Shown here: in pieces, positions 15,677 through 23,074 of the stretch | How the letters are laid out: the number at the start of each line of letters is the position of its first letter | Position numbering within the stretch: the first letter of the stretch is position 1 | Assembly: GCA_946481025.1 (NCBI GenBank) | Contig: CAMLNA010000060.1 | Location: 1-24,762, forward strand | Origin: an uncultured Rivibacter sp. | Lineage (GTDB): Bacteria; Pseudomonadota; Gammaproteobacteria; Burkholderiales; Burkholderiaceae | Direction: 5' to 3' | DNA: 24,762 nt | Notes under the pieces: generated by a model | What the model saw: only the letters and a program-made list of their open reading frames with translations | Databases searched by the model: none | What the model was told of the DNA's origin: nothing | Translations under genes and position numbers: made by a program

Positions 15677-16435
15677 ATGGAAATCAAAGGCAAGGTCTTC
15701 ATCGTCACCGGCGGCGCATCGGGCCTGGGCGAAGGCACCGCCCGCATGCTCGCGCGCGAAGGCGGCCAGGTCGTCATCGCCGACCTGCAGGCCGAAAAGG
15801 GCGAAGCGCTGGCCCGCGAGATCGGCGGCGCCTTCGTGAAGTGCGACGTGTCCGACGAAGAGGACGGCAAGGCCGTCGTGGCCAAGGCCGTGTCGATGGG
15901 CAAGCTGATGGGCCTGGTCAACTGCGCCGGCATCGCGCCCGCGGTCAAGACGGTGGGCAAGGACGGCGCCCATCCGCTGGCGGTCTACACCAAGGTGATC
16001 ACGGTCAACCTCGTCGGCAGCTTCAACATGATCCGCCTGGCTGCCGAGGCGATGTGCAGGAACGAACCCGAAGCCACCGGCGAACGCGGCGTGATGATCT
16101 CCACCGCCAGCGTGGCCGCCTTCGACGGGCAGATCGGCCAGGCGGCCTATGCGGCCTCGAAGGGCGGCGTGGTCGGCATGACGCTGCCCATCGCACGCGA
16201 CCTGGCCCGCAACGGCATCCGCAACATGACCATCGCGCCCGGCATCTTCGGCACGCCGATGCTGTTCTCGATGCCTCAGGAGGTGCAGGACGCGCTGGCG
16301 GCAAGCGTGCCCTTCCCCAGCCGCCTCGGCAAGCCCGAGGACTACGCAAAGCTGGTGCACCAGATCATCACCAACGACATGCTCAACGGCGAAGTGATCC
16401 GCCTCGACGGCGCGATCCGGCTGGCCCCCCGCTGA
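15677..16435 (+). CDS. short-chain dehydrogenase/reductase, 3-hydroxyacyl-CoA dehydrogenase type 2-like
   Basis: NAD(P)-dependent oxidoreductase of 252 residues. The cofactor motif TGGASGLG is at 11-18, the acidic residue of DVSD follows near 57, NCAG at 82-85, and the active site has Asn111, Ser145 and Tyr158-x3-Lys162 (YAASK). The insert around [21 protein letters not shown] and the ending [15 protein letters not shown] resemble the type 2 3-hydroxyacyl-CoA dehydrogenase group (HSD17B10-like), so a role in fatty-acid or branched-chain degradation is likely but unproven. ATG 15677 follows AGGAG (15666-15670) by six bases; the open frame continues upstream through the terminator and the tandem repeat, which is not accepted as coding. 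It is probably transcribed alone. Confidence 0.93.
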   Translation: MEIKGKVFIVTGGASGLGEGTARMLAREGGQVVIADLQAEKGEALAREIGGAFVKCDVSDEEDGKAVVAKAVSMGKLMGLVNCAGIAPAVKTVGKDGAHPLAVYTKVITVNLVGSFNMIRLAAEAMCRNEPEATGERGVMISTASVAAFDGQIGQAAYAASKGGVVGMTLPIARDLARNGIRNMTIAPGIFGTPMLFSMPQEVQDALAASVPFPSRLGKPEDYAKLVHQIITNDMLNGEVIRLDGAIRLAPR

Positions 16436-16534
16436 GGCGTAGCCGCGCCGCGCGGCACCGGTTGTGAACGAGGTAACAAAACGCCAGCAGCGCTCGCCGG
16501 GCAGCGGGCACTGGCGCAGGATGGCGTGTTTTCC

Positions 16535-16538
16535 GGAG
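16535..16538 (+). promoter_or_regulatory. ribosome binding site deciding the ggt start
   Basis: GGAG, five bases before ATG 16544; it favours this ATG over an in-frame GTG at 16526. The 108-base gap before it (16436-16543) shows no clear promoter or terminator. Confidence 0.6.
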
Positions 16539-16543
16539 ACACC

Positions 16544-18379
16544 ATGCACCTGAAGACCTCCTCGACATGGCCGCCGCGGCGGTTAGCGACGCACGCCTGG
16601 CTGCTCGGCCTGTTGCTGCTGGGCGGCTGCGCCACCCAGCGCCCTTCTGCCCAGTTCGACTACCAGCCGCCCGACCAGCCTGAAGCCGCGTCGGGCTACG
16701 TCGAGAAGTCGGGCTGGCAGACGCGCAAGTTCGCGGTGGCGGCGGCCAACCCGCTCGCCACCGACGCGGGCTACCAGGTCCTCAAGGCCGGCGGCTCGGC
16801 CGTCGATGCCGCGATCGCGGTGCAGATGGTGCTCACGCTGGTGGAGCCGCAGTCCAGCGGCATCGGCGGCGGCGCGTTCCTGCTGCACTGGGACGGCAAG
16901 CGCACCGAGGCCTACGACGGGCGCGAAACGGCGCCGGCCGCAGCCGACGAACGCCTGTTCCTCAAGCCCGACGGCACGCCGATGAGCTTCATCGAAGGCG
17001 TGGTCGGCGGCCGCTCCGTGGGCACTCCGGGTGTGCTGCGCATGCTCGAGCAGGCGCACAAGGAACACGGCAAGCTCGCCTGGGCCCAGCTGTTCGAGCC
17101 TGCCATCCGGCTGGCCGAACAAGGCTTCAAGCTCAGTCCGCGACTGCACACCTTGTTGTCCGGTGAAAAGCAGCTGGGCCAGGATGGCACGGCCGCCGGC
17201 TACTTCCTGCTGCCCGACGGCAAGGTGCCGGAACTCGGCACGCTGATGCGCAACCCGGCGCTCGCTGCGGTGCTGCGCCAGGTCGCCAGCAAGGGCGCCG
17301 ATGCCTTCTACCAGGGGGCCATCGCCCGGGACATCGCCGCCAAGGTGCGCAACCACCCGGGCAATCCTGGCCGCCTGAGCGAAAAGGACCTCGCCGACTA
17401 CAAGCCGAAGAAGCGCGAGCCGCTGTGCACCGATTGGCGGCGCTACCGCCTGTGCGGCTTCCCGCCGCCCTCGTCCGGCCACATCGCCATTGCGCAGATG
17501 CTGGGCATCCTCGAGCAGGCCACGCCCGTGGGATCACCGCTCACCAACGGGCTGCCCAGCGACGAAGTGCTGCACAACTACACCGAGGCCGCGCGCCTGG
17601 CCTTCGCGGACCGAGGGCTGTACGTGGCGGACCCCGACTTCGTGGCACCGCCGGCCGGCTCGTGGCGCAGCCTGCTGAGCGAGGCCTACCTGCTGCAGCG
17701 GGCTTCGCTGATCGGCCCCCAGTCGATGAAGGTGGCCAAGCCCGGACAGCCGCGCGGCACCTCGCTGGCGTGGGCGCCGCAACCCGATCAGCCCGAACGC
17801 GGCACCTCGCACATCTCGATCGTGGACGCCGAAGGCCGTGCGATCGCGATGACCACCACCATCGAAGACCAGTTCGGCTCGCGCCAGATGGTCAATGGCG
17901 GCACCGGCCTGCCGGGCGGCTTCCTGCTCAACAACCAGCTCACCGACTTCAGCTTCGCACCGGCCGATGCCACCACCGGCCAGCCCATCGCCAACCGCGT
18001 GCAGCCGGGCAAGCGGCCTCGATCGAGCATGAGCCCGACGCTGGTGTTCGACAAGGCGAGCGGCGAACTGCTCATGTCGGCCGGCTCGCCCGGCGGCGCG
18101 CTGATCATCCACTACACCGCCAAGACGCTGCTGGGCACGCTGGCCTGGGGACTCAATGCGCAGCAGGCCATCAACCTGCCCAACTTCGGCTCCAACAACG
18201 GGCCGACGCTGCTGGAGGCCAAGCGCTTCCCGCTCACCACCATCGAGGCGCTCAAGTCGCGCGGCCACGAGGTGCGTGAGCAGGACATGACGAGCGGCCT
18301 GCAGGCCTTGCAGCGCAACGCCGAAGGCTGGTTCGGCGGCGCCGACCCGCGTCGCGAGGGTGTGGTGGCGGGCGACTGA
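16544..18379 (+). CDS. ggt: gamma-glutamyltransferase, predicted lipoprotein
   Basis: Transfers or hydrolyses the gamma-glutamyl group of glutathione and related compounds in the periplasm; the proenzyme cleaves itself into two subunits. The 611-residue protein starts with a lipoprotein signal (MHLKTSSTWPPRRLATHAWL, hydrophobic run, lipobox LGGC with Cys29), so it is probably membrane-anchored, unlike the soluble E. coli enzyme. Family motifs are ANPLATDAGYQVLKAGGSAVDAA, SSGIGGGAF, YDGRETAP (substrate Arg near 127), FPPPSSG and SAGSPGGALII. The autocleavage nucleophile is Thr421 in GTSHISIVD, with Ser following where E. coli has a second Thr. The large subunit would be about 390 residues and the small one about 190. 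The gene is convergent with the TonB-like gene. Confidence 0.95.
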   Translation: MHLKTSSTWPPRRLATHAWLLGLLLLGGCATQRPSAQFDYQPPDQPEAASGYVEKSGWQTRKFAVAAANPLATDAGYQVLKAGGSAVDAAIAVQMVLTLVEPQSSGIGGGAFLLHWDGKRTEAYDGRETAPAAADERLFLKPDGTPMSFIEGVVGGRSVGTPGVLRMLEQAHKEHGKLAWAQLFEPAIRLAEQGFKLSPRLHTLLSGEKQLGQDGTAAGYFLLPDGKVPELGTLMRNPALAAVLRQVASKGADAFYQGAIARDIAAKVRNHPGNPGRLSEKDLADYKPKKREPLCTDWRRYRLCGFPPPSSGHIAIAQMLGILEQATPVGSPLTNGLPSDEVLHNYTEAARLAFADRGLYVADPDFVAPPAGSWRSLLSEAYLLQRASLIGPQSMKVAKPGQPRGTSLAWAPQPDQPERGTSHISIVDAEGRAIAMTTTIEDQFGSRQMVNGGTGLPGGFLLNNQLTDFSFAPADATTGQPIANRVQPGKRPRSSMSPTLVFDKASGELLMSAGSPGGALIIHYTAKTLLGTLAWGLNAQQAINLPNFGSNNGPTLLEAKRFPLTTIEALKSRGHEVREQDMTSGLQALQRNAEGWFGGADPRREGVVAGD

Positions 18380-18383
18380 AAGG

Positions 18384-18405
18384 CAGCCGGCCGCCGGAGC
18401 GGCTG
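18384..18405. terminator. possible bidirectional stem-loop between convergent genes
   Basis: CAGCCG (18384-18389) and CGGCTG (18400-18405) form a 6-bp stem with a 10-base loop in the 30-base gap between the ggt and TonB-like stops. There is no T-run on either side, so termination here is uncertain. Confidence 0.3.
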
Positions 18406-18409
18406 GCGC

Positions 18410-19273
18410 TCAGTCGAGGTTGAAGCCGAGCTCCACCACCGCGGTCTGCGTCTTGCGCACCGGCTGGAACCGCCATTGCGACACGGCATCGATGGCTGTG
18501 TCGTTGAGGCGGCGGTGCGTGGTCTTCACGACCTCGGCCTTGGCGACGGTGCCGTCGGCCTGCACGTCGAAACGCACCTGCACCAGCCCCTTTCGCAACT
18601 GGCGCATCACCGAGGCGGGAAACTCCGGTTCGGTCTGTCGCACAGGCACCAGCGCGATGTCCTCGTCGTCATCGGCGGGCGCAGCAGCCGGGGTCGGAGG
18701 AACCGAAGCGACCTGCCTTGACGCTGCGTCGGCATTCGAGGCCTTTGCGAGCTCCCCGGCGGCGGGCAGATTGTGGGGAGCCGCCACCGTCGTCGCAGCG
18801 GCCGCGGCCTCTGCCTTGGCCGGCTCGCCGCCCTTCGGTGCGGGAGCGGCAGCGGCTTCTGCCCGCGCAGGTCGCGCAGCCGTGGCGACCGGCGCAGCGA
18901 CAGGCTTGTCCTTGTCGTCGCGCCTGGCATCGGCTTTCGCTTCCGGCCTGGCCTCGGGCTTCGGCTCGGACTTGGGCTCGCCTTTGGCTTTGCGCGGCTT
19001 GTCCGAGTGGATCATGATCCAGTGGAACACCTTGTCGGCATCGCGCTTGGCGCGCTCTGCCGCAGACATCTCGCCGCTCGGTGCGGGCGGGGACACGACG
19101 GCGGCTGGCGCCTGCGCATGGACCGCGTCGGCGCCCAGCGCCATGAAGGCGACAACGGCCATCGCATTGCGGCCGCGGTCGCGCAGGCGACGCACCGGTT
19201 CCAGAAGGCAGTGGGCAGGCTCCAGTGAAGTGCGCGGCAGCAATGGCCTGCCGGCCGATGCATGACAGGGCAT
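18410..19273 (-). CDS. TonB C-terminal domain protein, probably periplasmic
   Basis: A 287-residue protein in three parts. The N-terminus is Arg-rich and leads into NAMAVVAFMALGADAVHA-QA, which looks like a signal peptide with a cleavage site after VHA (near residue 54). A long low-complexity linker (about 60-200) is rich in Ala, Pro, Lys and Glu with charged patches. The C-terminal domain (about 209-287: EPEFPASVMRQLRKGLVQVRF, SQWRFQPVRK) is of TonB type. Classical TonB keeps its N-terminal helix as an anchor; here cleavage would leave a soluble protein. ATG 19273 is set by GGAGGA upstream; ATG 19165 would start directly at the signal peptide core. It lies downstream of the malE-like gene. 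Energy transduction is not assured. Confidence 0.8.
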   Translation of the reverse strand: MPCHASAGRPLLPRTSLEPAHCLLEPVRRLRDRGRNAMAVVAFMALGADAVHAQAPAAVVSPPAPSGEMSAAERAKRDADKVFHWIMIHSDKPRKAKGEPKSEPKPEARPEAKADARRDDKDKPVAAPVATAARPARAEAAAAPAPKGGEPAKAEAAAAATTVAAPHNLPAAGELAKASNADAASRQVASVPPTPAAAPADDDEDIALVPVRQTEPEFPASVMRQLRKGLVQVRFDVQADGTVAKAEVVKTTHRRLNDTAIDAVSQWRFQPVRKTQTAVVELGFNLD

Positions 19274-19277
19274 GCAG

Positions 19278-19283
19278 TCCTCC
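19278..19283 (-). promoter_or_regulatory. ribosome binding site of the TonB-like gene
   Basis: GGAGGA on the minus strand, four bases before ATG 19273; it fixes a start 36 codons upstream of the signal-peptide core methionine. Confidence 0.7.
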
Positions 19284-19337
19284 GAACGTCCTTGGCGCGC
19301 ACGCACCACGATCGGTGGACGGCGCTTGTTGTGATGT

Positions 19338-19355
19338 GCTTTCGGCTGCGAAAGC
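19338..19355. repeat. stem-loop upstream of the TonB-like gene
   Basis: GCTTTCG-GCTG-CGAAAGC, a perfect 7-bp stem with a 4-base loop in the 195-base gap between the malE-like stop and the TonB-like start. No T-run follows. It may be a leader structure; function unknown. Confidence 0.45.
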
Positions 19356-19431
19356 GGCTCGTGGCCGCAGTTCGCAAAAAGTGTACCCAGCTGTAGCACC
19401 ACGGACGTCGGGTCGAACCCGTGCAGGCAGG

Positions 19432-19447
19432 CGTGAAGCACTTCACG
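19432..19447. repeat. 16-bp dyad just downstream of the malE-like gene
   Basis: CGTGAAG-CA-CTTCACG has perfect 7-bp arms with a 2-base centre, 21 bases after the malE-like stop on the minus strand. It could be a weak terminator stem (no T-run) or an operator for the TonB-like gene. Confidence 0.45.
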
Positions 19448-19468
19448 TCTGCCGGTTACATCGCAGCG

Positions 19469-20692
19469 TCAGGCGCGCGCCGGCTTGTACGGCACACCCT
19501 TGATCGCCGCAGCTGCCATGTCGAGAGCTTCGCGAGGCCTGCGTTGTCCACCGTTGATGTCGCGCAGCGCCGTCGTGAAGTGCTGCCAGAACAGCGTCAT
19601 CTCGGTGTTGTTCGGCATGGCGCGGCCGGCGTAGATCCCATCCATCGAGGTGCGGATGCGCGGATCGGCATACAGCGTCCAGAACATCTGCTTCGAGGCC
19701 GGCACACCGAGCGGCTTGTCGGCGTTCATCTGCGCGAGCGCAGCAGGCTTCATCAGATGGTTCTCGAGGAAGTCCACTGCGAGCTTGTGATGTGGCGAAC
19801 CCTGCACCAGCATCGCGCCCAGCACGCCGACGAAGGGCCTGGCCGCCTTGCCTGCGAGGCTCGGCAGCGGCGCCACGCCGAAGTCGACGTCGTTGTCCTT
19901 CAGGCCCTCCCATGCCCACGGACCGGTGATCCACATGGCCTGCCTGCCGTCCTGCATGTCGGCTTCGGCCTGCTGGTAGCTGAGGCCGCCCTCGGGGATC
20001 ATGCCGATCTGCATCAGCTTCACCAGGAACTCGGCCCCCTTCACCGCCCCCGGGTGGTTGATGCCCGTGTCGCGTGCGTCATAGCTGCCGTCGAGCTTGC
20101 GCTGGAACACATAGGCTCCTCCCGCCGCCATCAGCGGCCAGGTGAAGTAGGGGCTGGCGGTCTCCCAGCCCAGCGCGCGGATGCCGCGACCCTTGAAGCC
20201 GTCGTGCAAGCCGACGATCTCTTCGCAACTCTTCGGAGGCGTGGGCACGAGCTTCTTGTTGTAGAGCAGCGCCACCGCTTCAACCGAGATCGGGTAGCCC
20301 CACACCTTGCCGCCGGAGGTGAAGCCGTCCCAGGCCACCTGCACGACGTCGCTTCGAAGCGCAGGGCCGGGCGTCACCGGCGCGAGCCAGCCGCGCGACA
20401 TCCAGTCCCCCAGGCGGTCATGCGGCCACACCCAGATATCAGGCCGGTCTGCGACGGTACCGTCCTTCATGACCTCTTCGAAGCGGCCCACCGCGTTTTC
20501 GAAAGGCTCGACCATCACCTTCACGCCGGTTCTTGCCGAGTAGGCCTGCGCGGCTTTCGCAAGCCCCTTGTGGCCCTTGTCGGCGTTGATCCAGATCCTC
20601 AGCTGGCCTTTGCCGGCAGCGGCGTGGGCCCAGGGCAGCGCGGGGGCGGCTGCCGCGGCCCCCAGCCAATGGACGATGTTTCTGCGCTTCAT
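19469..20692 (-). CDS. malE: MalE-like sugar ABC transporter substrate-binding protein
   Basis: Periplasmic binding protein of 407 residues for an ABC importer. The N-terminus MKRRNIVHWLGAAAAAPALP ends in AHA, a signal peptide with a twin Arg that might allow Tat export. The mature part follows E. coli MalE closely: LRIWINADKG, PDIWVWPHDRLGDW, GYPISVEAVALLYNKKLVP, SPYFTWPLMAAGGAYVF, MWITGPWAW and LFWQHF. Equivalents of Asp14, Lys15, Trp62, Asp65, Arg66, Glu111, Tyr155, Trp230 and Trp340 are present, while the positions of Glu44 and Glu153 read Val and Ser. The ligand is therefore probably a malto-oligosaccharide or another glucan, not certain. No malF, malG or malK lies nearby. GAGGAG lies about ten bases before the ATG. 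The gene is divergent from dnaG. Confidence 0.9.
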   Translation of the reverse strand: MKRRNIVHWLGAAAAAPALPWAHAAAGKGQLRIWINADKGHKGLAKAAQAYSARTGVKVMVEPFENAVGRFEEVMKDGTVADRPDIWVWPHDRLGDWMSRGWLAPVTPGPALRSDVVQVAWDGFTSGGKVWGYPISVEAVALLYNKKLVPTPPKSCEEIVGLHDGFKGRGIRALGWETASPYFTWPLMAAGGAYVFQRKLDGSYDARDTGINHPGAVKGAEFLVKLMQIGMIPEGGLSYQQAEADMQDGRQAMWITGPWAWEGLKDNDVDFGVAPLPSLAGKAARPFVGVLGAMLVQGSPHHKLAVDFLENHLMKPAALAQMNADKPLGVPASKQMFWTLYADPRIRTSMDGIYAGRAMPNNTEMTLFWQHFTTALRDINGGQRRPREALDMAAAAIKGVPYKPARA

Positions 20693-20870
20693 GTTCCCGT
20701 ACTCCTCGGTCGACGCCCTCTTGCATGCGGGGCGCCGCGATCGTGCATCGGCGTGCGTGCGGCCGGTCGGGTGTTGTCCCTGACGCTACGGCCACTACAG
20801 CAGGCGTCGGGCATCGCACGTGACATCTGCCCTGGCGCAGGGTTCGGTCGAGGCCGCGGAGCGCGTTCGA

Positions 20871-20876
20871 TAGACT
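20871..20876 (+). promoter_or_regulatory. -10-like element abutting the dnaG start
   Basis: TAGACT followed by CGCCGG; a transcript starting seven bases downstream would begin at the GTG start codon 20883. No -35 match and no Shine-Dalgarno sequence are visible, so a leaderless dnaG mRNA is possible. The remainder of the 190-base malE-dnaG gap shows nothing clear. Confidence 0.25.
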
Positions 20877-20882
20877 CGCCGG

Positions 20883-22745
20883 GTGATCCCGCAGCCCTTC
20901 GTCCAGGAACTTCTTGCCCGCACCGACATCGCCGAGGTGGTGGGCCGCTACGTGCAGCTCAAGAAGGCGGGCATCAATCTCAAGGGGCTGTGCCCTTTCC
21001 ACGGCGAGAAGACGCCCAGCTTCATCGTCAGCCCGACACGCCAGACCTATCACTGCTTCGGCTGCGGTGCGCACGGCAACGCGGTGGGCTTCCTGATGGA
21101 GCACGCGGGCATGGGGTTCATCGACGCCGTGCGCGACCTTGCGCAGCAATGCGGACTCCAGGTGCCCGAAGACGACAGCACGCCCGAAGAGCGGGAGCGC
21201 GCCAAGGCGCTGAAGGAACGCCAGGCCACCCTGACCGACGTGCTGGCCAAGGCGGCCGAGCACTATCGCAAGCAGCTCAAGGCCAGTCCGCGCGCCGTGC
21301 AGTACCTGAAGGGTCGCGGCCTCACCGGAGAGGTCGCCGCCCGCTTCGGCCTCGGCTATGCGCCCGAAGGCTGGCGTGGCCTCGCCAGCGTGTTCCCGCG
21401 GTACGACGACCCGCTGCTGGCCGAAAGCGGCCTGGTGATCGTGCAAGGCGAAGAAGGCGAGGAGCAGAAGCGCTACGACCGCTTCCGCGATCGCGTGATG
21501 TTCCCTATCCGTTCGGTGCAGGGAGAAGTCATCGGCTTCGGCGGCCGGGTGCTCGACAGCGGCGAGCCCAAGTACCTCAATTCACCCGAGACGCCGGTGT
21601 TCGTGAAGGGCCGCGAACTCTACGGGTTGTACGAGGCGCGCGCCGCGCTGCGCGAACGCGGCTACGTGCTGGTGACCGAGGGCTACATGGACGTGGTGGC
21701 GCTGGCGCAGCTGGGCTTTCCGAATGCGGTGGCCACCCTGGGCACGGCCTGCACCGCCGAGCACGTGCACAAGCTGTTCCGCTTCACCGACCGCGTGGTG
21801 TTCAGCTTCGACGGCGATGCCGCCGGCCGGCGCGCCGCCGCACGTGCGCTCGAGGCCGCCCTGCCCCATGCCAGCGACACCCGCAGCATCAAGTTCCTGT
21901 TCCTGCCGACGGAACACGACCCCGACTCCTACGTCCGCGAGTTCGGCAGCGACGCCTTCGAGCAATGCGTGAACGACGCCGTGCCGCTGTCGCAGCAGCT
22001 CATCGAGCACGTGCGCGAGGGTTGCGACCTCGGCACCGCCGAGGGCCGCGCGCACATGCTGGCCAATGCCAAGCCGCTCGTGTTGCAGCTGCCGATGGGG
22101 CTGCTGCGCGAACAGCTGGTGGGCGAGCTGGCGGGCATGGGCGGGGTCACGGCGGAGCAGCTGGCGCAGCACTGGGGCGGCGCCAGGCCGACGCCGCCTC
22201 CGCGCCAGGGCCAGGGTCAGCGTGCAGAGCGTTCTGCCGCGCCTTCGCACCCGGCGCCCCGCATGCCGCCGCGGGCGGTTCGCCACCAGGCGGCCACATT
22301 GCTCGATCGCGCCGCCTGGATGCTGCTGCACCGCAGCGAGCTGTCGGAGCACCTCACGGCGTCGCTGCACGACCTCCTGGGCAGCCAGCCGCAGCCCTAT
22401 GGCGACTTCTTCCGGTGGCTCGACCGAACGGTGCACGACCACGGCCCGCTCGCGCGCGCCGCCCTGGTGGAGCAGCTCGAGCAGGACGCCGAAGCGGCGG
22501 TGTTCGGACCGCTCGTCTCCCGCCTCAACGCTTTCCACGAGGTGCCCGACGAAGCCGATCCGATGAAGGACCTCGAAGTGACGCTGCTGCGCCTGCGGGT
22601 ACAGGCCCTGCGAGAACAGCAGGACGCCCTGGCGGCGGCCGGAGACCTGTCGGAGCCGGTGAAGACGAGGCTGCGGGAACTCAAGGCCGAACAGGACGAG
22701 CTGACTGCGGCCATCTCGGCTGCCACGGCCCCCCCGGGGCGCTGA
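20883..22745 (+). CDS. dnaG: DNA primase
   Basis: Synthesises RNA primers at the replication fork together with the DnaB helicase. The 620-residue protein has the N-terminal zinc-binding domain (Cys37, His40, Cys58, Cys61 in LCPFHGEKTPSF and YHCFGCGAHG). The Toprim catalytic core has EGYMD (266-270), FDGDAAG (309-315) and DPDSY (346-350). A Pro/Gln/Arg-rich linker (about 435-470) leads to a helical C-terminal DnaB-interaction domain. Length is normal. GTG 20883 is the only start matching the family N-terminus (MIPQPFVQELLARTDIAEVV). rpsU, often found before dnaG, is absent here; rpoD follows after 329 bases. Confidence 0.97.
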   Translation: MIPQPFVQELLARTDIAEVVGRYVQLKKAGINLKGLCPFHGEKTPSFIVSPTRQTYHCFGCGAHGNAVGFLMEHAGMGFIDAVRDLAQQCGLQVPEDDSTPEERERAKALKERQATLTDVLAKAAEHYRKQLKASPRAVQYLKGRGLTGEVAARFGLGYAPEGWRGLASVFPRYDDPLLAESGLVIVQGEEGEEQKRYDRFRDRVMFPIRSVQGEVIGFGGRVLDSGEPKYLNSPETPVFVKGRELYGLYEARAALRERGYVLVTEGYMDVVALAQLGFPNAVATLGTACTAEHVHKLFRFTDRVVFSFDGDAAGRRAAARALEAALPHASDTRSIKFLFLPTEHDPDSYVREFGSDAFEQCVNDAVPLSQQLIEHVREGCDLGTAEGRAHMLANAKPLVLQLPMGLLREQLVGELAGMGGVTAEQLAQHWGGARPTPPPRQGQGQRAERSAAPSHPAPRMPPRAVRHQAATLLDRAAWMLLHRSELSEHLTASLHDLLGSQPQPYGDFFRWLDRTVHDHGPLARAALVEQLEQDAEAAVFGPLVSRLNAFHEVPDEADPMKDLEVTLLRLRVQALREQQDALAAAGDLSEPVKTRLRELKAEQDELTAAISAATAPPGR

Positions 22746-23074
22746 TTTGCGCTCACTTTTGACGAATGCGCGTCAATCGACGATAATTAAGGGTTTGTTA
22801 CTGCGGCAAGAGTGACAGCAGCACCTCCGGGCCCCGGCCACCCGCGACACGGGTTACATACAGGCCACCCTTTCCCCGCAAGGGCTGCACCTCCAAGACG
22901 TCCACGCGATCTTGCCCGTCGGTAGCTCGTTAGACCGTCCGCCCGCCGCGCTTTGCACTGTGGGGCCGCGGCCTTTGCCGAAGTCTTGCCAAACCCAGCG
23001 TTGGCCCGCATCTGGCATGGAATCCGCTGCATGAGCACGTCACGAGCCCGAGCCTTCACCATCCGAGGAACCGC
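22746..23074 (+). promoter_or_regulatory. 329-bp dnaG-rpoD intergenic region and rpoD leader
   Basis: The region holds the rpoD promoter at its left end, a small stem ACCCG/CGGGT (22840-22854) and the ribosome site GAGGAA (23065-23070). The predicted rpoD leader is about 280 bases. No small coding region with a convincing ribosome site and no known riboswitch was recognised. No T-run terminator for dnaG was seen. Confidence 0.6.
22759..22787 (+). promoter_or_regulatory. near-consensus sigma-70 promoter of rpoD with an overlapping dyad
   Basis: TTGACG (22759-22764), 17-base spacer, GATAAT (22782-22787): each hexamer matches consensus at five of six positions with ideal spacing. The -35 is also the left arm of TTGACG-N6-CGTCAA (22759-22776), a possible operator. 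Transcription would begin near 22794. Confidence 0.78.

Noticed and set aside
18410..20692. A TonB-dependent maltose uptake system made of the malE-like and TonB-like genes
   Set aside because: No outer-membrane receptor, permease or ATPase gene is present, and 195 bases separate the two genes; adjacency alone is too weak.
19421..22762. Plus-strand frame of over 1100 codons spanning malE-like and dnaG
   Set aside because: It runs antisense through the malE-like gene and then in a wrong frame through dnaG; both real genes are unmistakable.
22795..23064. A riboswitch or small gene in the rpoD leader
   Set aside because: Only a short 5-bp stem was seen by eye and no open frame with a convincing ribosome site; no known riboswitch signature recognised.
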